A stretch of 64,000 nt of DNA from Delftia tsuruhatensis NBRC 16741 (GTDB taxonomy: Bacteria; Pseudomonadota; Gammaproteobacteria; Burkholderiales; Burkholderiaceae_C), in the NCBI RefSeq assembly GCF_001571325.1, contig NZ_BCTO01000010.1, positions 62,001 to 126,000 of the forward strand, given 5' to 3'. The notes below the pieces were generated by a model. The model ran no database searches and had not been told where the DNA came from. It saw only the letters and a program-made list of their open reading frames with translations. Position 1 is the stretch's first letter. Every line of letters starts with the position of its first letter. Both the position numbers and the translations under genes were made by a program. This document shows, piece after piece, positions 1 to 8,701 of this stretch.

Positions 1-236
1 AGGTCTGCGAAGCGGGCGAATTCCTCGGGGCTGGGGCGCTTGGACAGCTCGACGCCGTCAAAGCGCGACTGGATGAGGGCGCGGTACTGGTCGTCGCTCA
101 GGTCATCGCGGGCCACGCACAGGATGCGGCCGCCCTCGGGCAGGGTGCCGTGGCGAAACGCCTGGAACAGCGCCGGCATGAGCTTGCGCCATGCCAGATC
201 GCCCGTGCCGCCAAACAAGACCAGATCGAAACCCAT
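1..236 (-). CDS. zwf: Glucose-6-phosphate 1-dehydrogenase, N-terminal part (runs off the window)
   Basis: Oxidises glucose-6-phosphate to 6-phosphogluconolactone with NAD(P)+, the entry step to the Entner-Doudoroff and pentose phosphate routes. Only the first 78 residues are present; the rest lies beyond position 1. The translation starts MGFDLVLFGGTGDLAWRK, and the GGTGDLAWRKLMPALF segment matches the nucleotide-binding fingerprint of the family (usually GASGDLAKRKLxPAL). The ATG at 236-234 is preceded by a GGGAGG ribosome site on the minus strand. It diverges from pgi, with two HexR-like palindromes in the gap. Identification rests on this one motif plus the pgi neighbour, but the motif is very characteristic. 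Confidence 0.9.
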   Translation of the reverse strand, partial: MGFDLVLFGGTGDLAWRKLMPALFQAFRHGTLPEGGRILCVARDDLSDDQYRALIQSRFDGVELSKRPSPEEFARFAD

Positions 237-258
237 GTTGCCTCCCGAGGTGAATATT

Positions 259-277
259 TTGGTAACTGAGTTACCAA
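259..277. promoter_or_regulatory. HexR-like palindrome 1 in the zwf-pgi gap
   Basis: TTGGTAACTGAGTTACCAA is a perfect 19-bp palindrome around a central G. Its core GTAA-N5-TTAC has the same spacing as the RpiR-family regulator HexR box (consensus near TGTAATTWWATTACA). It lies 22 bp upstream of the zwf start codon, where a bound protein would block or modulate zwf. The binding protein is inferred, not shown. Confidence 0.55.
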
Positions 278-345
278 TTTTTGAGGAAATCGAATAAATT
301 ATAGAGGCATAACGTCATTTGATTGAAGCTTCAGATGATGATTGT

Positions 346-360
346 TGTAATTTGATTACT
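346..360. promoter_or_regulatory. HexR-like palindrome 2 upstream of pgi
   Basis: TGTAATTTGATTACT keeps the GTAA-N5-TTAC core and differs from the HexR consensus mainly in the last base. It ends 30 bp before the chosen pgi ATG at 391. Its position argues against the alternative upstream TTG start at 319, which would place the operator inside the coding sequence. Confidence 0.55.
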
Positions 361-390
361 TCTCTGCAAGCAGCCCTGTCGGTGAACCCC

Positions 391-1935
391 ATGCTTATCC
401 GTTGCGATCACGCCCTCGCCTGGCCTCTTTTGCAAAACCACGCCCGGGCCGTGATGCCCGAGTTCGACCTGCGCGGTGCCTTCGCCTCTGACCCCGCCCG
501 GTTCGCGCGCTTCAGCCAGGAGGCTCCGCACTGCTTTGCGGACCTGTCCAAGAATCTGTGGGACGCGCAGGCCGAAGACCTGCTGCTGCAGCTGGCCCGC
601 GATTGCGAGGTGGAGCGCCAGCGCGACGCCATGTTCGCGGGCGAGGCCGTCAACTCCACCGAGGGGCGTGCGGCGCTGCACACGCTGCTGCGCCATCCGC
701 CCGGCAATGCGCCGCCGGGCCTGGCCTGGGCGCTGGCCCAGGTGCACGAGACGCTGGATGCCATGCTGGCCTATGCCGAGCGCGTGCGTGCGGACGCGGA
801 CATCACCGACGTGGTGTGCATGGGCATAGGCGGATCGGGTCTGGGGCCGCAGATGGCGGTCCAGGCGCTGCAAGGCCTGGGCGATGCGCGCCGGCGCATG
901 CACTTCGTCTCGAACGTGGATGGCCACGCGCTGCAGGCCGTGCTCGTGGGCCTGCAGCCGCGCAGCACGCTGTTCATCGTGGCCTCCAAGGTGTTCAACA
1001 CGCAGGAGACGCTGACCAATGCGCGCAGCGCACTCGACTGGTTCCACGCAAACGGCGGCAGCGAGGTGTCCCGCCATTTCGTCGCGCTGACCACCCATGC
1101 CGCTGCGGCGGCGCAGATGGGCATCACCACCACCTTCGGCTTCTGGGACTGGGTGGGCGGGCGCTATTCGCTGTGGTCGTCCATCGGACTGCCGGTGGCC
1201 GTTGCCGTAGGCGCTGCCGCGTTTCGCGCCATGCTGGCCGGTGCGCACGCCATGGACATGCATTTCCGCACGTCGCCGCTGCAGGCCAATCTGCCCGTGC
1301 GCCTGGGCCTGCTCGACGTCTGGTACCGCAATCTGCTGGGCTTTGGCAGCCGCTGCATCGCGCCCTACCACGCAGGCCTGCGGCGCCTGCCGGCCTATCT
1401 GCAGCAACTGGAGATGGAGAGCAACGGCAAGCGCGTGGACCGGCAGGGCCGGCCGCTGGCGCTGGGCTCGGCACCCGTGCTCTGGGGTGAGCCCGGCACG
1501 GATGGGCAGCATGCCTTCTTCCAGATGCTGCACCAGGGCAGCGACATCGTGCCGCTGGAGATCATTGCGGTGAAGCAGGCTTCGCACACCTTGCCAGGCC
1601 ACCAGGAACAGTTGCTGGCCAACGCGCTGGCCCAGGCCCAGGCCCTGATGCAGGGGCGCGCCAGCGAGGACGGGCACCGCCATTTCCCCGGCAACCGTCC
1701 CAGCAGCTTCCTGCTGCTGGACGCGCTCACGCCTGCGGCGCTGGGCGCGCTGGTTGCGCTGCAGGAGCACCGCGTGTTCGTGGCCGGCGCGCTGTGGGGC
1801 ATCAACAGCTTCGACCAATGGGGGGTGGAGCTGGGCAAGCTGCTGGCGCGTGACCTTCAGCTGCGCCTGGGCAATGGCGACATGGCGGGGCTGGACGCCT
1901 CCACCGCCGGCCTGCTGCAGCGGCTGCGGGCCTGA
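391..1935 (+). CDS. pgi: Glucose-6-phosphate isomerase
   Basis: Interconverts glucose-6-phosphate and fructose-6-phosphate in the cytoplasm. The 514-residue product has both family signatures: DWVGGRYSL in the middle and FDQWGVELGK near the C-terminus. It also has the sugar-phosphate site MGIGGSGLGP, FNTQETLTNA and the EMESNGKRV segment. I chose the ATG at 391 rather than an upstream TTG at 319 because the residues before it do not look like the family and the HexR-like site lies there; the ribosome site (GGTG) is weak. It sits opposite zwf and just before the mannitol operon, whose product fructose-6-P is its substrate. That suggests Pgi feeds carbon back to glucose-6-P for Zwf. Confidence 0.95.
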   Translation: MLIRCDHALAWPLLQNHARAVMPEFDLRGAFASDPARFARFSQEAPHCFADLSKNLWDAQAEDLLLQLARDCEVERQRDAMFAGEAVNSTEGRAALHTLLRHPPGNAPPGLAWALAQVHETLDAMLAYAERVRADADITDVVCMGIGGSGLGPQMAVQALQGLGDARRRMHFVSNVDGHALQAVLVGLQPRSTLFIVASKVFNTQETLTNARSALDWFHANGGSEVSRHFVALTTHAAAAAQMGITTTFGFWDWVGGRYSLWSSIGLPVAVAVGAAAFRAMLAGAHAMDMHFRTSPLQANLPVRLGLLDVWYRNLLGFGSRCIAPYHAGLRRLPAYLQQLEMESNGKRVDRQGRPLALGSAPVLWGEPGTDGQHAFFQMLHQGSDIVPLEIIAVKQASHTLPGHQEQLLANALAQAQALMQGRASEDGHRHFPGNRPSSFLLLDALTPAALGALVALQEHRVFVAGALWGINSFDQWGVELGKLLARDLQLRLGNGDMAGLDASTAGLLQRLRA

Positions 1936-1958
1936 TGGCCTGAGGGCCTGGCCCCGCT

Positions 1959-2882
1959 CTACGCCTCCCGGAAACAGTTGACCGGCAGCCCTGGCACCTC
2001 GACGCGGCAATGCATCAGCGCCCCGGCAGGCACGGCGGCCCGGCGTTCTTCCTCGGGGCGGCCGTGCGAGGCGGAGGTGATGTAGAGCGTGCGCAGGTCT
2101 TCTCCGCCCAGGCAGACCATGGTGGGGCAGCGCACGGGCGTCTCGATGCGCTGCACGACTTCGCCCTGCGGGTCCAGCCGCAGCACGCAGCCGCCTTCGT
2201 ACATGGCCACCCAGTAGTGGCCCCGGGTGTCGACGCAGGCACCATCGGGCCGGCCGCCGTACAGGCGCCCTTGCGTGCGGGGCGCGAAGGCCTTCCACAG
2301 TGCGCGGGCCCCCAGCGTGCCGGTGTCCAGGTCGAAGGCAAAGCGGTCTATGCGGTGTGCGGGCGTGTCGGCCCAGTACAGCCATGCGTCGTCGGGGCTG
2401 AAGGCCAGCCCGTTGGCCGTGGTGCAGTCGCCTGCCATGCGCTGGACCGCGTAGCCGCCGTTGTCCAACGCGCGCAGGCACCACAGTGCCGCCTCGGGCG
2501 CGGTCTTGGGCGCGAACAGGGAGCCGGCCCAGAAGCGGCCGGCTCGGTCGCAGCGGCCGTCGTTGAGGCGGAACTGGCGTGGATCGTGGTCCAGGCCGGC
2601 CAGCATGGTGATGTGGCCGGTGGCCGGATCCAGCAGGCCGAAGCCGTCTCGCAGGCCGATGACGATGCGGCCCTGGTCCGTGGGCGCGCAGCAGCCGGGC
2701 TCGCTGGGCGTGGCCCAGCTTTGCTGCTGGCCGCTGGCCGGGTCCCAGGCATGGATGCGCAGGCCCTGGATATCGCACCAGTAGAGCCGGCGATCAGCGG
2801 GGTGCCAGAAGGGCGATTCGCCCAGGGCGCTGGGAGGAACCGGGGCGATCTGCATGGCCATGGTCTGCTCGCTGGAAGTCAT
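1959..2882 (-). CDS. SMP-30/gluconolactonase family sugar lactonase
   Basis: A six-bladed beta-propeller hydrolase of the SMP-30/gluconolaconase/LRE-like family, probably opening a sugar lactone. Family landmarks are ALGESPFWHP near the N-terminus (the metal-binding Glu), the LNDGRCDRAGRFWAGS loop, a TTANGLAFSPD segment, and GGRPDGACVD with the conserved Asp of the metal site. The product is 307 residues from the ATG at 2882, or 300 from an ATG at 2861; neither has a strong ribosome site. It converges with pgi and diverges from mtlE, so it may share control with the mannitol operon. The exact lactone is unknown; an aldonolactone formed by side oxidation of imported sugars is a guess. Confidence 0.82.
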   Translation of the reverse strand: MTSSEQTMAMQIAPVPPSALGESPFWHPADRRLYWCDIQGLRIHAWDPASGQQQSWATPSEPGCCAPTDQGRIVIGLRDGFGLLDPATGHITMLAGLDHDPRQFRLNDGRCDRAGRFWAGSLFAPKTAPEAALWCLRALDNGGYAVQRMAGDCTTANGLAFSPDDAWLYWADTPAHRIDRFAFDLDTGTLGARALWKAFAPRTQGRLYGGRPDGACVDTRGHYWVAMYEGGCVLRLDPQGEVVQRIETPVRCPTMVCLGGEDLRTLYITSASHGRPEEERRAAVPAGALMHCRVEVPGLPVNCFREA

Positions 2883-3092
2883 GGCCAGCATTCTAGGAGC
2901 GGCTCCCGCCAGACCGCTGCTCGCAGATAGTGTGTTGCGCAGATCAGGGATATCTCTAGCCATGCATGTGCATAGAAGTATCAGCGGCCGGGCTGCCCGT
3001 ACCAATGCACCCGCAGGCCTGTCCCCACAATCGGTCACCAGCGGCAGGGATGGACCGCGAAGACCACAGCATTCATTGCGAAGGAGACAGAC

Positions 3093-4403
3093 ATGCACAG
3101 CTTGCTCAGGGCGGGCGCGGCGCTGGCCGTGGCCGCATCGGCCGCCGGCGCACAGGCCGACACCGAACTCGTGATTGCGACCGTGAACAACGGCCACATG
3201 ATCGAGATGCAGAAACTCTCTGCCCGCTTCGAGCAGGCCCACCCCGGCATCACGCTCAAATGGGTCACGCTGGAAGAGGGCATGCTGCGCCAGCGCGTGA
3301 CCACCGACATCGCCACCAAGGGCGGCCAGTTCGACGTGATGACGGTGGGCCTGTACGAGGTGCCGATCTGGTCAAGGAATGGTTGGCTGCTGCCGATTGC
3401 CACCGATGCCGCCTATGACGCAGACGACTTGCTGCCTTCCATCCGCAAGGGCCTGTCGCACGAGGGCAGGCTCCACGCCCTGCCGTTCTATGGCGAGGCA
3501 TCGATGCTCATGTACCGCCGTGATCTGGCCGAAAAGGCGGGTTTCACCATGCCCGCGCAGCCGAGCTGGGAGCAGGTGCGGGAATTTGCCGCCAAGGCCC
3601 ATGATCCCAAGGCTGGCGTCTACGGCATCTGCCTGCGCGGCAAGCCGGGCTGGGGTGACAACATGGCCCTGGTCACCACCATGGTCAACACCCACGGTGG
3701 CCAGTGGTTCGACATGCAATGGAAGCCGCAGCTGGACACACCGGCCTGGAAGAAGGCGGTGGGTTTCTATGTGGAGCTGCTGAAGTCCTACGGGCCGCCC
3801 GGCGCATCGGCCAACAGCTTCAACGAGAACCTGGCGCTGTTCAACGAGGGCAAGTGCGCGGCCTGGGTCGATGCCAGCATTGCGGCCTCGTTCGTGGGCG
3901 ATCCACGGCAGTCCAAGGTGGCCGGCAAGGTGGCGTATGCGGCCGCTCCCGTGGCCTCCACGCCCAAGGGGGCGACATGGCTGTGGACCTGGAACCTGGC
4001 CATTCCCGCCAGCTCCAGGAAGGTGGATGCGGCCCAGGCCTTCATCAAATGGGCCACTTCCAAGGAGTATGTGCAGTTGGTGGCGCGCGAGCATGGCTGG
4101 CGCGCCGTTCCCACGGGCACGCGGCAGTCCACCTATGCGAGCGCCGAGTTCCAGAAGGTCGCGGACTTTGCCGGCGCCGAGAAAAGCGCCATCGACAGCG
4201 TGAGCCTGAGCGATGCGACCGAGCCGCGCTCACCCTACATCGGCGTGCAGTACGTGGCCATCCCCGAGTTCCAGGCCATAGGCATTGCCGTGGGGCAGCA
4301 AGTCAGTGCGGCGCTGTCGGGCAAAGCCACGGTGGAGCAGGCGCTCAAGACCTCGCAGACCCTGGCGGACCGCGAGATGAGGAAAAGCGGCTACTACAAG
4401 TGA
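3093..4403 (+). CDS. mtlE: Polyol (mannitol/sorbitol) ABC transporter substrate-binding protein
   Basis: Periplasmic receptor that captures mannitol or a similar polyol for the MtlFGK transporter. The 436-residue product has a signal peptide ending at AGAQA (about residue 22). The mature part is a family 1 extracellular solute-binding protein resembling SmoE/MtlE, with TVNNGHMIEMQKL, FEQAHPGITLKWV and VMTVGLYEVPIW near the start. The ATG follows an AAGGAG ribosome site. It heads an operon with mtlF (stop and start codons overlap), mtlG, mtlK, mtlD and mtlZ, the order known from Pseudomonas mannitol operons. Substrate assignment rests on this context, especially the dehydrogenase and fructokinase. 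Confidence 0.88.
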   Translation: MHSLLRAGAALAVAASAAGAQADTELVIATVNNGHMIEMQKLSARFEQAHPGITLKWVTLEEGMLRQRVTTDIATKGGQFDVMTVGLYEVPIWSRNGWLLPIATDAAYDADDLLPSIRKGLSHEGRLHALPFYGEASMLMYRRDLAEKAGFTMPAQPSWEQVREFAAKAHDPKAGVYGICLRGKPGWGDNMALVTTMVNTHGGQWFDMQWKPQLDTPAWKKAVGFYVELLKSYGPPGASANSFNENLALFNEGKCAAWVDASIAASFVGDPRQSKVAGKVAYAAAPVASTPKGATWLWTWNLAIPASSRKVDAAQAFIKWATSKEYVQLVAREHGWRAVPTGTRQSTYASAEFQKVADFAGAEKSAIDSVSLSDATEPRSPYIGVQYVAIPEFQAIGIAVGQQVSAALSGKATVEQALKTSQTLADREMRKSGYYK

Positions 4404-5296
4404 TGGCTGCCTCGATGCTTCGACCAAGCCCCGCGCCCATGACGCGCCTGCTGCCCCGCGCGCTCATGGCTCCCGCCGTGGCCGTGCTGCTGTGCTGGAT
4501 GCTGGTGCCGCTGCTGATGACGGTGTATTTCTCGTTCGTCGACTACAACCTCATGCAGCCGGGCGGCCACCCCTTCGTGGGCCTGCGCAACTACGAGTTC
4601 TTCGTCACCGACCCGGACTTCATGCCCGCCGTGCGCCAGACCCTGGTGTTCCTGGCCAGCGTGGTGTCGATCACCGTGGTGCTGGGCGTGCTGCTGGCGC
4701 TGCTGGTCAACGAGCCATTTCCGGGCCGCGGCATGGTGCGCGTGCTGCTGATCTCGCCCTTCTTCGTGATGCCCGCCGTCAACGCGCTGCTGTGGAAGCA
4801 TATGATGATGAATCCCATCTACGGCGTGCTGGCCAGCCTGTGCAGGGCGCTGGGCCTGGAGCCTGTGGACTGGCTGACCGAGGTGCCGCTGCTGTCCGTG
4901 GTCATCATGGTGTCCTGGCAGTGGCTGCCTTTTGCCTGCCTGATCTTCATCACCTCGCTGCAGTCGCTGGACCGCGAGCAGATGGAGGCGGCGCGCATGG
5001 ACGGCGCCAATGCCCTGCAACGTTTCCACCACCTCACGCTGCCCCATCTGGCCCGCCCGATGGCGGTGGTGGTGATGATCGAGATGATCTTCCTGCTGGG
5101 CGTGTTTGCGGAGATCGCCATCACCACGGCGGGCGGCCCGGGCAACGAGAGCACCAACCTCACCTATCTCATCTACAAGCAGTCGCTGATGCATTTCGAC
5201 GTGGGCGTGGCCTCTGCGGGGGCATTGTTCGCCGTGGTGCTGGCCAACATCGTTGCCGTCTTCCTGATCCGCATCGTCGGCAAGAGCCTGGACTGA
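4403..5296 (+). CDS. mtlF: Polyol ABC transporter permease 1
   Basis: Inner-membrane permease of the MalF type for mannitol/sorbitol uptake. The 297-residue product has about six hydrophobic helices, with the first after residue 14 (LMAPAVAVLLCWMLVPLLM). The cytoplasmic EAA loop, [22 protein letters not shown], docks with the ATPase. The start overlaps the mtlE stop (TGATG at 4401-4405); later ATGs at 4415 and 4440 are possible. Immediately downstream is the second permease, 4 bases after its stop. Confidence 0.88.
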   Translation: MAASMLRPSPAPMTRLLPRALMAPAVAVLLCWMLVPLLMTVYFSFVDYNLMQPGGHPFVGLRNYEFFVTDPDFMPAVRQTLVFLASVVSITVVLGVLLALLVNEPFPGRGMVRVLLISPFFVMPAVNALLWKHMMMNPIYGVLASLCRALGLEPVDWLTEVPLLSVVIMVSWQWLPFACLIFITSLQSLDREQMEAARMDGANALQRFHHLTLPHLARPMAVVVMIEMIFLLGVFAEIAITTAGGPGNESTNLTYLIYKQSLMHFDVGVASAGALFAVVLANIVAVFLIRIVGKSLD

Positions 5297-5300
5297 GCGC

Positions 5301-6122
5301 ATGACGGCCCCTTCACTTTCCACCGCCTTGCGTGCCGCCGCAGCCTGGGCGCTGGCGCTGCTGCTGTTCTTTCCGCTGGGCTGGCTGTTCCTGACCGCGT
5401 TCAAGACCGAGCTGCAGGCCATTGCCGTGCCGCCGCTGTTCGTGTTCGAGCCCACGCTGGCCAACTTCGGCGAGGTGCAGCAGCGCAGCAACTACCTGCT
5501 GCACGCACGCAACTCCTTGGTCACCAGCCTGGGGTCCACCCTGGCGGGCCTGGCCATCGCCGTGCCCGCCGCCTACTCGATGGCCTTCTTTCGCACGCGG
5601 CGCACACGCGATGTGCTGATGTGGATGCTGTCCACCAAGATGATGCCCGCCGTGGGCGCATTGCTGCCCATCTACGTGCTGGCCCAGGGCGCCGGCCTGC
5701 TGGACACGCTCACGGTGCTGACCGTGGTCTTCACGCTGTCCAACCTGCCCATCATGGTGTGGATGCTCTACAGCGCGTTCAAGGACATCCCGCACGAGAT
5801 CCTCGAAGCCGCGCGCATGGATGGCGCCTGCCTGTGGGCCGAGTTCCGCCATGTGGTGCTGCCGCTGGCGCTGGGCGGCATTGCCTCCACGGGCCTGCTG
5901 TGTCTGGTGCTGAGCTGGAACGAGGCCTTCTGGTCGCTCAACCTCAGCAGCGCGCGCGCCGGCACGCTGGCCACGCTGATCGCCTCCTACTCCAGCCCCG
6001 AGGGGCTGTTCTGGGCCCGTCTTTCGGCCGCCTCGCTTTTGGCCATCGCGCCCATCGTGGTGTTCGGCTGGTTCAGCCAGAAGCAACTGGTGCAGGGCAT
6101 GACCTTCGGCGCCGTCAAGTAG
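5301..6122 (+). CDS. mtlG: Polyol ABC transporter permease 2
   Basis: MalG-type partner permease of 273 residues. It has an N-terminal helix ([22 protein letters not shown]), four to five more membrane segments, and the EAA loop [23 protein letters not shown]. It forms the membrane channel with MtlF and couples to MtlK. The gene starts 4 bases after mtlF and is followed 23 bases later by the ATPase gene, so the transporter genes appear co-transcribed. Confidence 0.88.
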   Translation: MTAPSLSTALRAAAAWALALLLFFPLGWLFLTAFKTELQAIAVPPLFVFEPTLANFGEVQQRSNYLLHARNSLVTSLGSTLAGLAIAVPAAYSMAFFRTRRTRDVLMWMLSTKMMPAVGALLPIYVLAQGAGLLDTLTVLTVVFTLSNLPIMVWMLYSAFKDIPHEILEAARMDGACLWAEFRHVVLPLALGGIASTGLLCLVLSWNEAFWSLNLSSARAGTLATLIASYSSPEGLFWARLSAASLLAIAPIVVFGWFSQKQLVQGMTFGAVK

Positions 6123-6145
6123 CCGCTCTTCCAACCAAGAAAACC

Positions 6146-7198
6146 ATGGCCTATCTGCAACTGCAAGACATGCGCAAGAGCTTTGGCGAGGCGCACATCA
6201 TCCGTGGCGTGGACCTCGCCATCGAGCGCGGCGAGTTCATCGTCTTCGTCGGCCCCTCGGGCTGCGGAAAATCCACGCTGCTGCGCCTGATCGCGGGGCT
6301 GGAGTCCGTCAGCGCGGGCCATCTGCTGCTCGATGGGTGCGATATCACGCACACGCCCTCGGGCCGGCGCGATCTGGCCATGGTGTTCCAGAGCTATGCG
6401 CTGTACCCGCACATGAGCGTGTACGACAACATGTCCTTTGCGCCGCGCCTGGCGGGCGTGCCGCGCAAGGAGATATTGCGCAAGGTCGGCCGGGCGGCAG
6501 AAACGCTCAATCTCACGGCCTGCCTGGAGCGCCGCCCGGGCGAGCTGTCGGGCGGGCAGCGCCAGCGCGTGGCCATCGGACGCGCCATCGTGCGCGAGCC
6601 CAAGGTCTTCCTGTTCGACGAGCCGCTGTCCAATCTGGATGCGGCGCTGCGCGGCAACACGCGCGTGGAAATCCTCAAGCTGCACCGTGCATTGGGCGCC
6701 ACCACCATCTATGTGACGCACGACCAGGTGGAGGCCATGACCCTGGCCGACCGCGTGGTGGTGATGCGCGACGGCGCCATCGAGCAGGTGGGCTCTCCTC
6801 TGGAGCTCTATGACCGCCCGGCCAACCGCTTTGTCGCGCAGTTCATCGGCATGCCGCCGATGAACCTGCTGGCGGCCCATGCCGTGCCGGGCCTGTCGGC
6901 CAGCACGCAGGGGCGCTTGCCGCGGGACGGCACGCTGGGCATACGCCCCGAGGCGCTGCGCCTGTCCCGGGCAGATGCAGGTCCCAGTGATGGGGCTGGC
7001 GTCCAGGGGCGCGTGGACCTGATCGAAGCCTTGGGTGCCGACACGCTGGTCCATGTGGACGTGGCCGGCGTGCCGCTGGTGGCGCGCCAGACCGAGCGCA
7101 TGCCGCTGGCCGTGGGCGATGGGGTGAGGGTGTCCCTCGACCCGGGCTGCATGCTCCATCTGTTCGACCGCGATGGCCGTGCGCTGGCGGCCTGCTGA
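6146..7198 (+). CDS. mtlK: Polyol ABC transporter ATP-binding protein
   Basis: Cytoplasmic ATPase (350 residues) of the CUT1/MalK group that powers the MtlFG permease. It shows Walker [11 protein letters not shown]-loop [10 protein letters not shown], signature LSGGQRQRV, Walker [13 protein letters not shown] and the switch His in YVTHD. The C-terminal third holds the OB-fold/TOBE regulatory region ([12 protein letters not shown]). The ATG at 6146 is 23 bases after mtlG. ATPases of this group can be shared between sugar transporters, so it may serve others too. Confidence 0.92.
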   Translation: MAYLQLQDMRKSFGEAHIIRGVDLAIERGEFIVFVGPSGCGKSTLLRLIAGLESVSAGHLLLDGCDITHTPSGRRDLAMVFQSYALYPHMSVYDNMSFAPRLAGVPRKEILRKVGRAAETLNLTACLERRPGELSGGQRQRVAIGRAIVREPKVFLFDEPLSNLDAALRGNTRVEILKLHRALGATTIYVTHDQVEAMTLADRVVVMRDGAIEQVGSPLELYDRPANRFVAQFIGMPPMNLLAAHAVPGLSASTQGRLPRDGTLGIRPEALRLSRADAGPSDGAGVQGRVDLIEALGADTLVHVDVAGVPLVARQTERMPLAVGDGVRVSLDPGCMLHLFDRDGRALAAC

Positions 7199-7260
7199 GC
7201 CTGGCGGCCGAGCCCTGCCTTCTTCTTTCCGTCTCTTCCCATCCCTTTGTCCGGGACACC

Positions 7261-8700
7261 ATGAACGCGACTGCCCCCTCCCTTTCCCGCCCCACGGTGC
7301 TGCACCTGGGACTGGGCTCTTTCCATCGCGCGCACCAGGCTGCCTACCAGCAGCGATTGATGGATGCGGGCGACACGCAGTGGGCGCTGGTGGGCGCCAA
7401 CCTGCGCCCTGACATGGCGCAGACGCTGGACGCCCTGGTGCGACAAGGCGGTGCCTACACGCTGGAGACGATTGCGCCCAACGGCACGGTGCACTACCAG
7501 TGGATGGATGCCTTGAGCGAGGTGATTCCGTACGTGCCCGGGCTGGCCGCCGTCGTGCAGCGGGGCGCCTGGCCGGCCACCCGCATCATCTCCTTCACGG
7601 TCACCGAGGCCGGTTACTGCCTGGATGGTCAGGGAGCGCTCGACGCCGCGCATCCCGATCTGGCGCAGGACCTGGAGCGCGCACGCCGGGGAGAGGCGGG
7701 GACCACCCTCTATGGCGTGCTCTGCGCCATCCTGCAGGCGCGCCGCGCCACCGATGCCGGCCCCGTCACGCTGCTGAGCTGCGACAACCTGCGCCACAAC
7801 GGCGACCGCCTGCGCTCCGGCCTGCTGGCCTTCATGCGCCAGGCGCAGCTGCATGGGCTGGCCGACTGGGCACAGCGGCATACCAGCTGCCCCAACGCCA
7901 TGGTCGATCGCATCACTCCCCGCCCGCCACCTGAGCTGCGCGCGCGCGTGCTGGCCGCCACCGGCCGCGACGACGAGGCCGCGGTGATGGCCGAGCGCTT
8001 CACGCAATGGGTGATCGAGGACCGCTTCATTGCCGGGCGCCCCGCCTGGCAGACCGTGGGCGTGGAGCTGGTGCCCTCGGTGGCGCCTTACGAAGAGGCC
8101 AAGATCCGCATCCTCAACGCCAGCCACAGCTGCATCGCCTGGGCCGGGACGCTGGCGGGCCTGGAGCATATCCACGAAGGCTGCGCCGTGCCCGCGATAC
8201 GCCAGATGGCCTGGGACTACGTGACCCGGGATGTGATCGCCTGCCTTTGCGCACCGGGCCGGCCCAGCCCGCTGGACCTGCCGGCCTACCGTGACACGGT
8301 GCTGGAGCGCTTTGGCAATGCGGCCCTGCGCGACACCAACCAGCGCGTGGCGGCCGATGGGTTTGCCAAGATCCCCGGCTTCATCGCGCCCACGCTGCGC
8401 GAGCGGCTGGCGGACAACGCCGCCATCGATGCCGCGGCCATGCTGCCAGCGCTGTTCCTGGCCTTCCTGCAGCGCTGGCACCAGGGCACACTGCCCTATG
8501 CGTACCAGGACCAGGCCATGGACCCGGCGGTGGCGCATGCCATCTGCGCGGCGCCCGATCCCGTGGCCTCGCTGTGCGCCGAGCCGCTGCTGTGGGGCGA
8601 GGTGGCAGGCCATCCGCAGTTGGTGGAGTCGGTGCGCCGGGCCTCGGAGCGGGTACGGGCATTTGTGGACAGAACCGAAACATGCACAAGGCGGAGCTGA
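7261..8700 (+). CDS. mtlD: Mannitol 2-dehydrogenase family polyol dehydrogenase
   Basis: Oxidises mannitol to fructose with NAD+ in the cytoplasm. The 479-residue product fits the polyol-specific long-chain dehydrogenase family. The N-terminal LHLGLGSFHRAHQA is the nucleotide-binding segment, and KIRILNASH supplies the catalytic K281 with N286 and H289. It lies between the transporter ATPase and a fructokinase, which favours mannitol or sorbitol (fructose product) over D-arabinitol, whose product would need a xylulokinase. No xylulokinase is present, unlike the Pseudomonas mtl operon, which carries mtlY. D-arabinitol activity remains possible as a side reaction. Confidence 0.88.
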   Translation: MNATAPSLSRPTVLHLGLGSFHRAHQAAYQQRLMDAGDTQWALVGANLRPDMAQTLDALVRQGGAYTLETIAPNGTVHYQWMDALSEVIPYVPGLAAVVQRGAWPATRIISFTVTEAGYCLDGQGALDAAHPDLAQDLERARRGEAGTTLYGVLCAILQARRATDAGPVTLLSCDNLRHNGDRLRSGLLAFMRQAQLHGLADWAQRHTSCPNAMVDRITPRPPPELRARVLAATGRDDEAAVMAERFTQWVIEDRFIAGRPAWQTVGVELVPSVAPYEEAKIRILNASHSCIAWAGTLAGLEHIHEGCAVPAIRQMAWDYVTRDVIACLCAPGRPSPLDLPAYRDTVLERFGNAALRDTNQRVAADGFAKIPGFIAPTLRERLADNAAIDAAAMLPALFLAFLQRWHQGTLPYAYQDQAMDPAVAHAICAAPDPVASLCAEPLLWGEVAGHPQLVESVRRASERVRAFVDRTETCTRRS

Positions 8701-8701
8701 C

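Noticed and set aside
331..2778. An 815-codon minus-strand frame across pgi and the lactonase gene
   Set aside because: The translation is compositionally biased and spans two real genes; no family features.
7261..8700. D-arabinitol 4-dehydrogenase instead of mannitol dehydrogenase
   Set aside because: The neighbouring kinase is a PfkB fructokinase, not a xylulokinase, and the gene order matches mannitol operons; kept only as an alternative activity.
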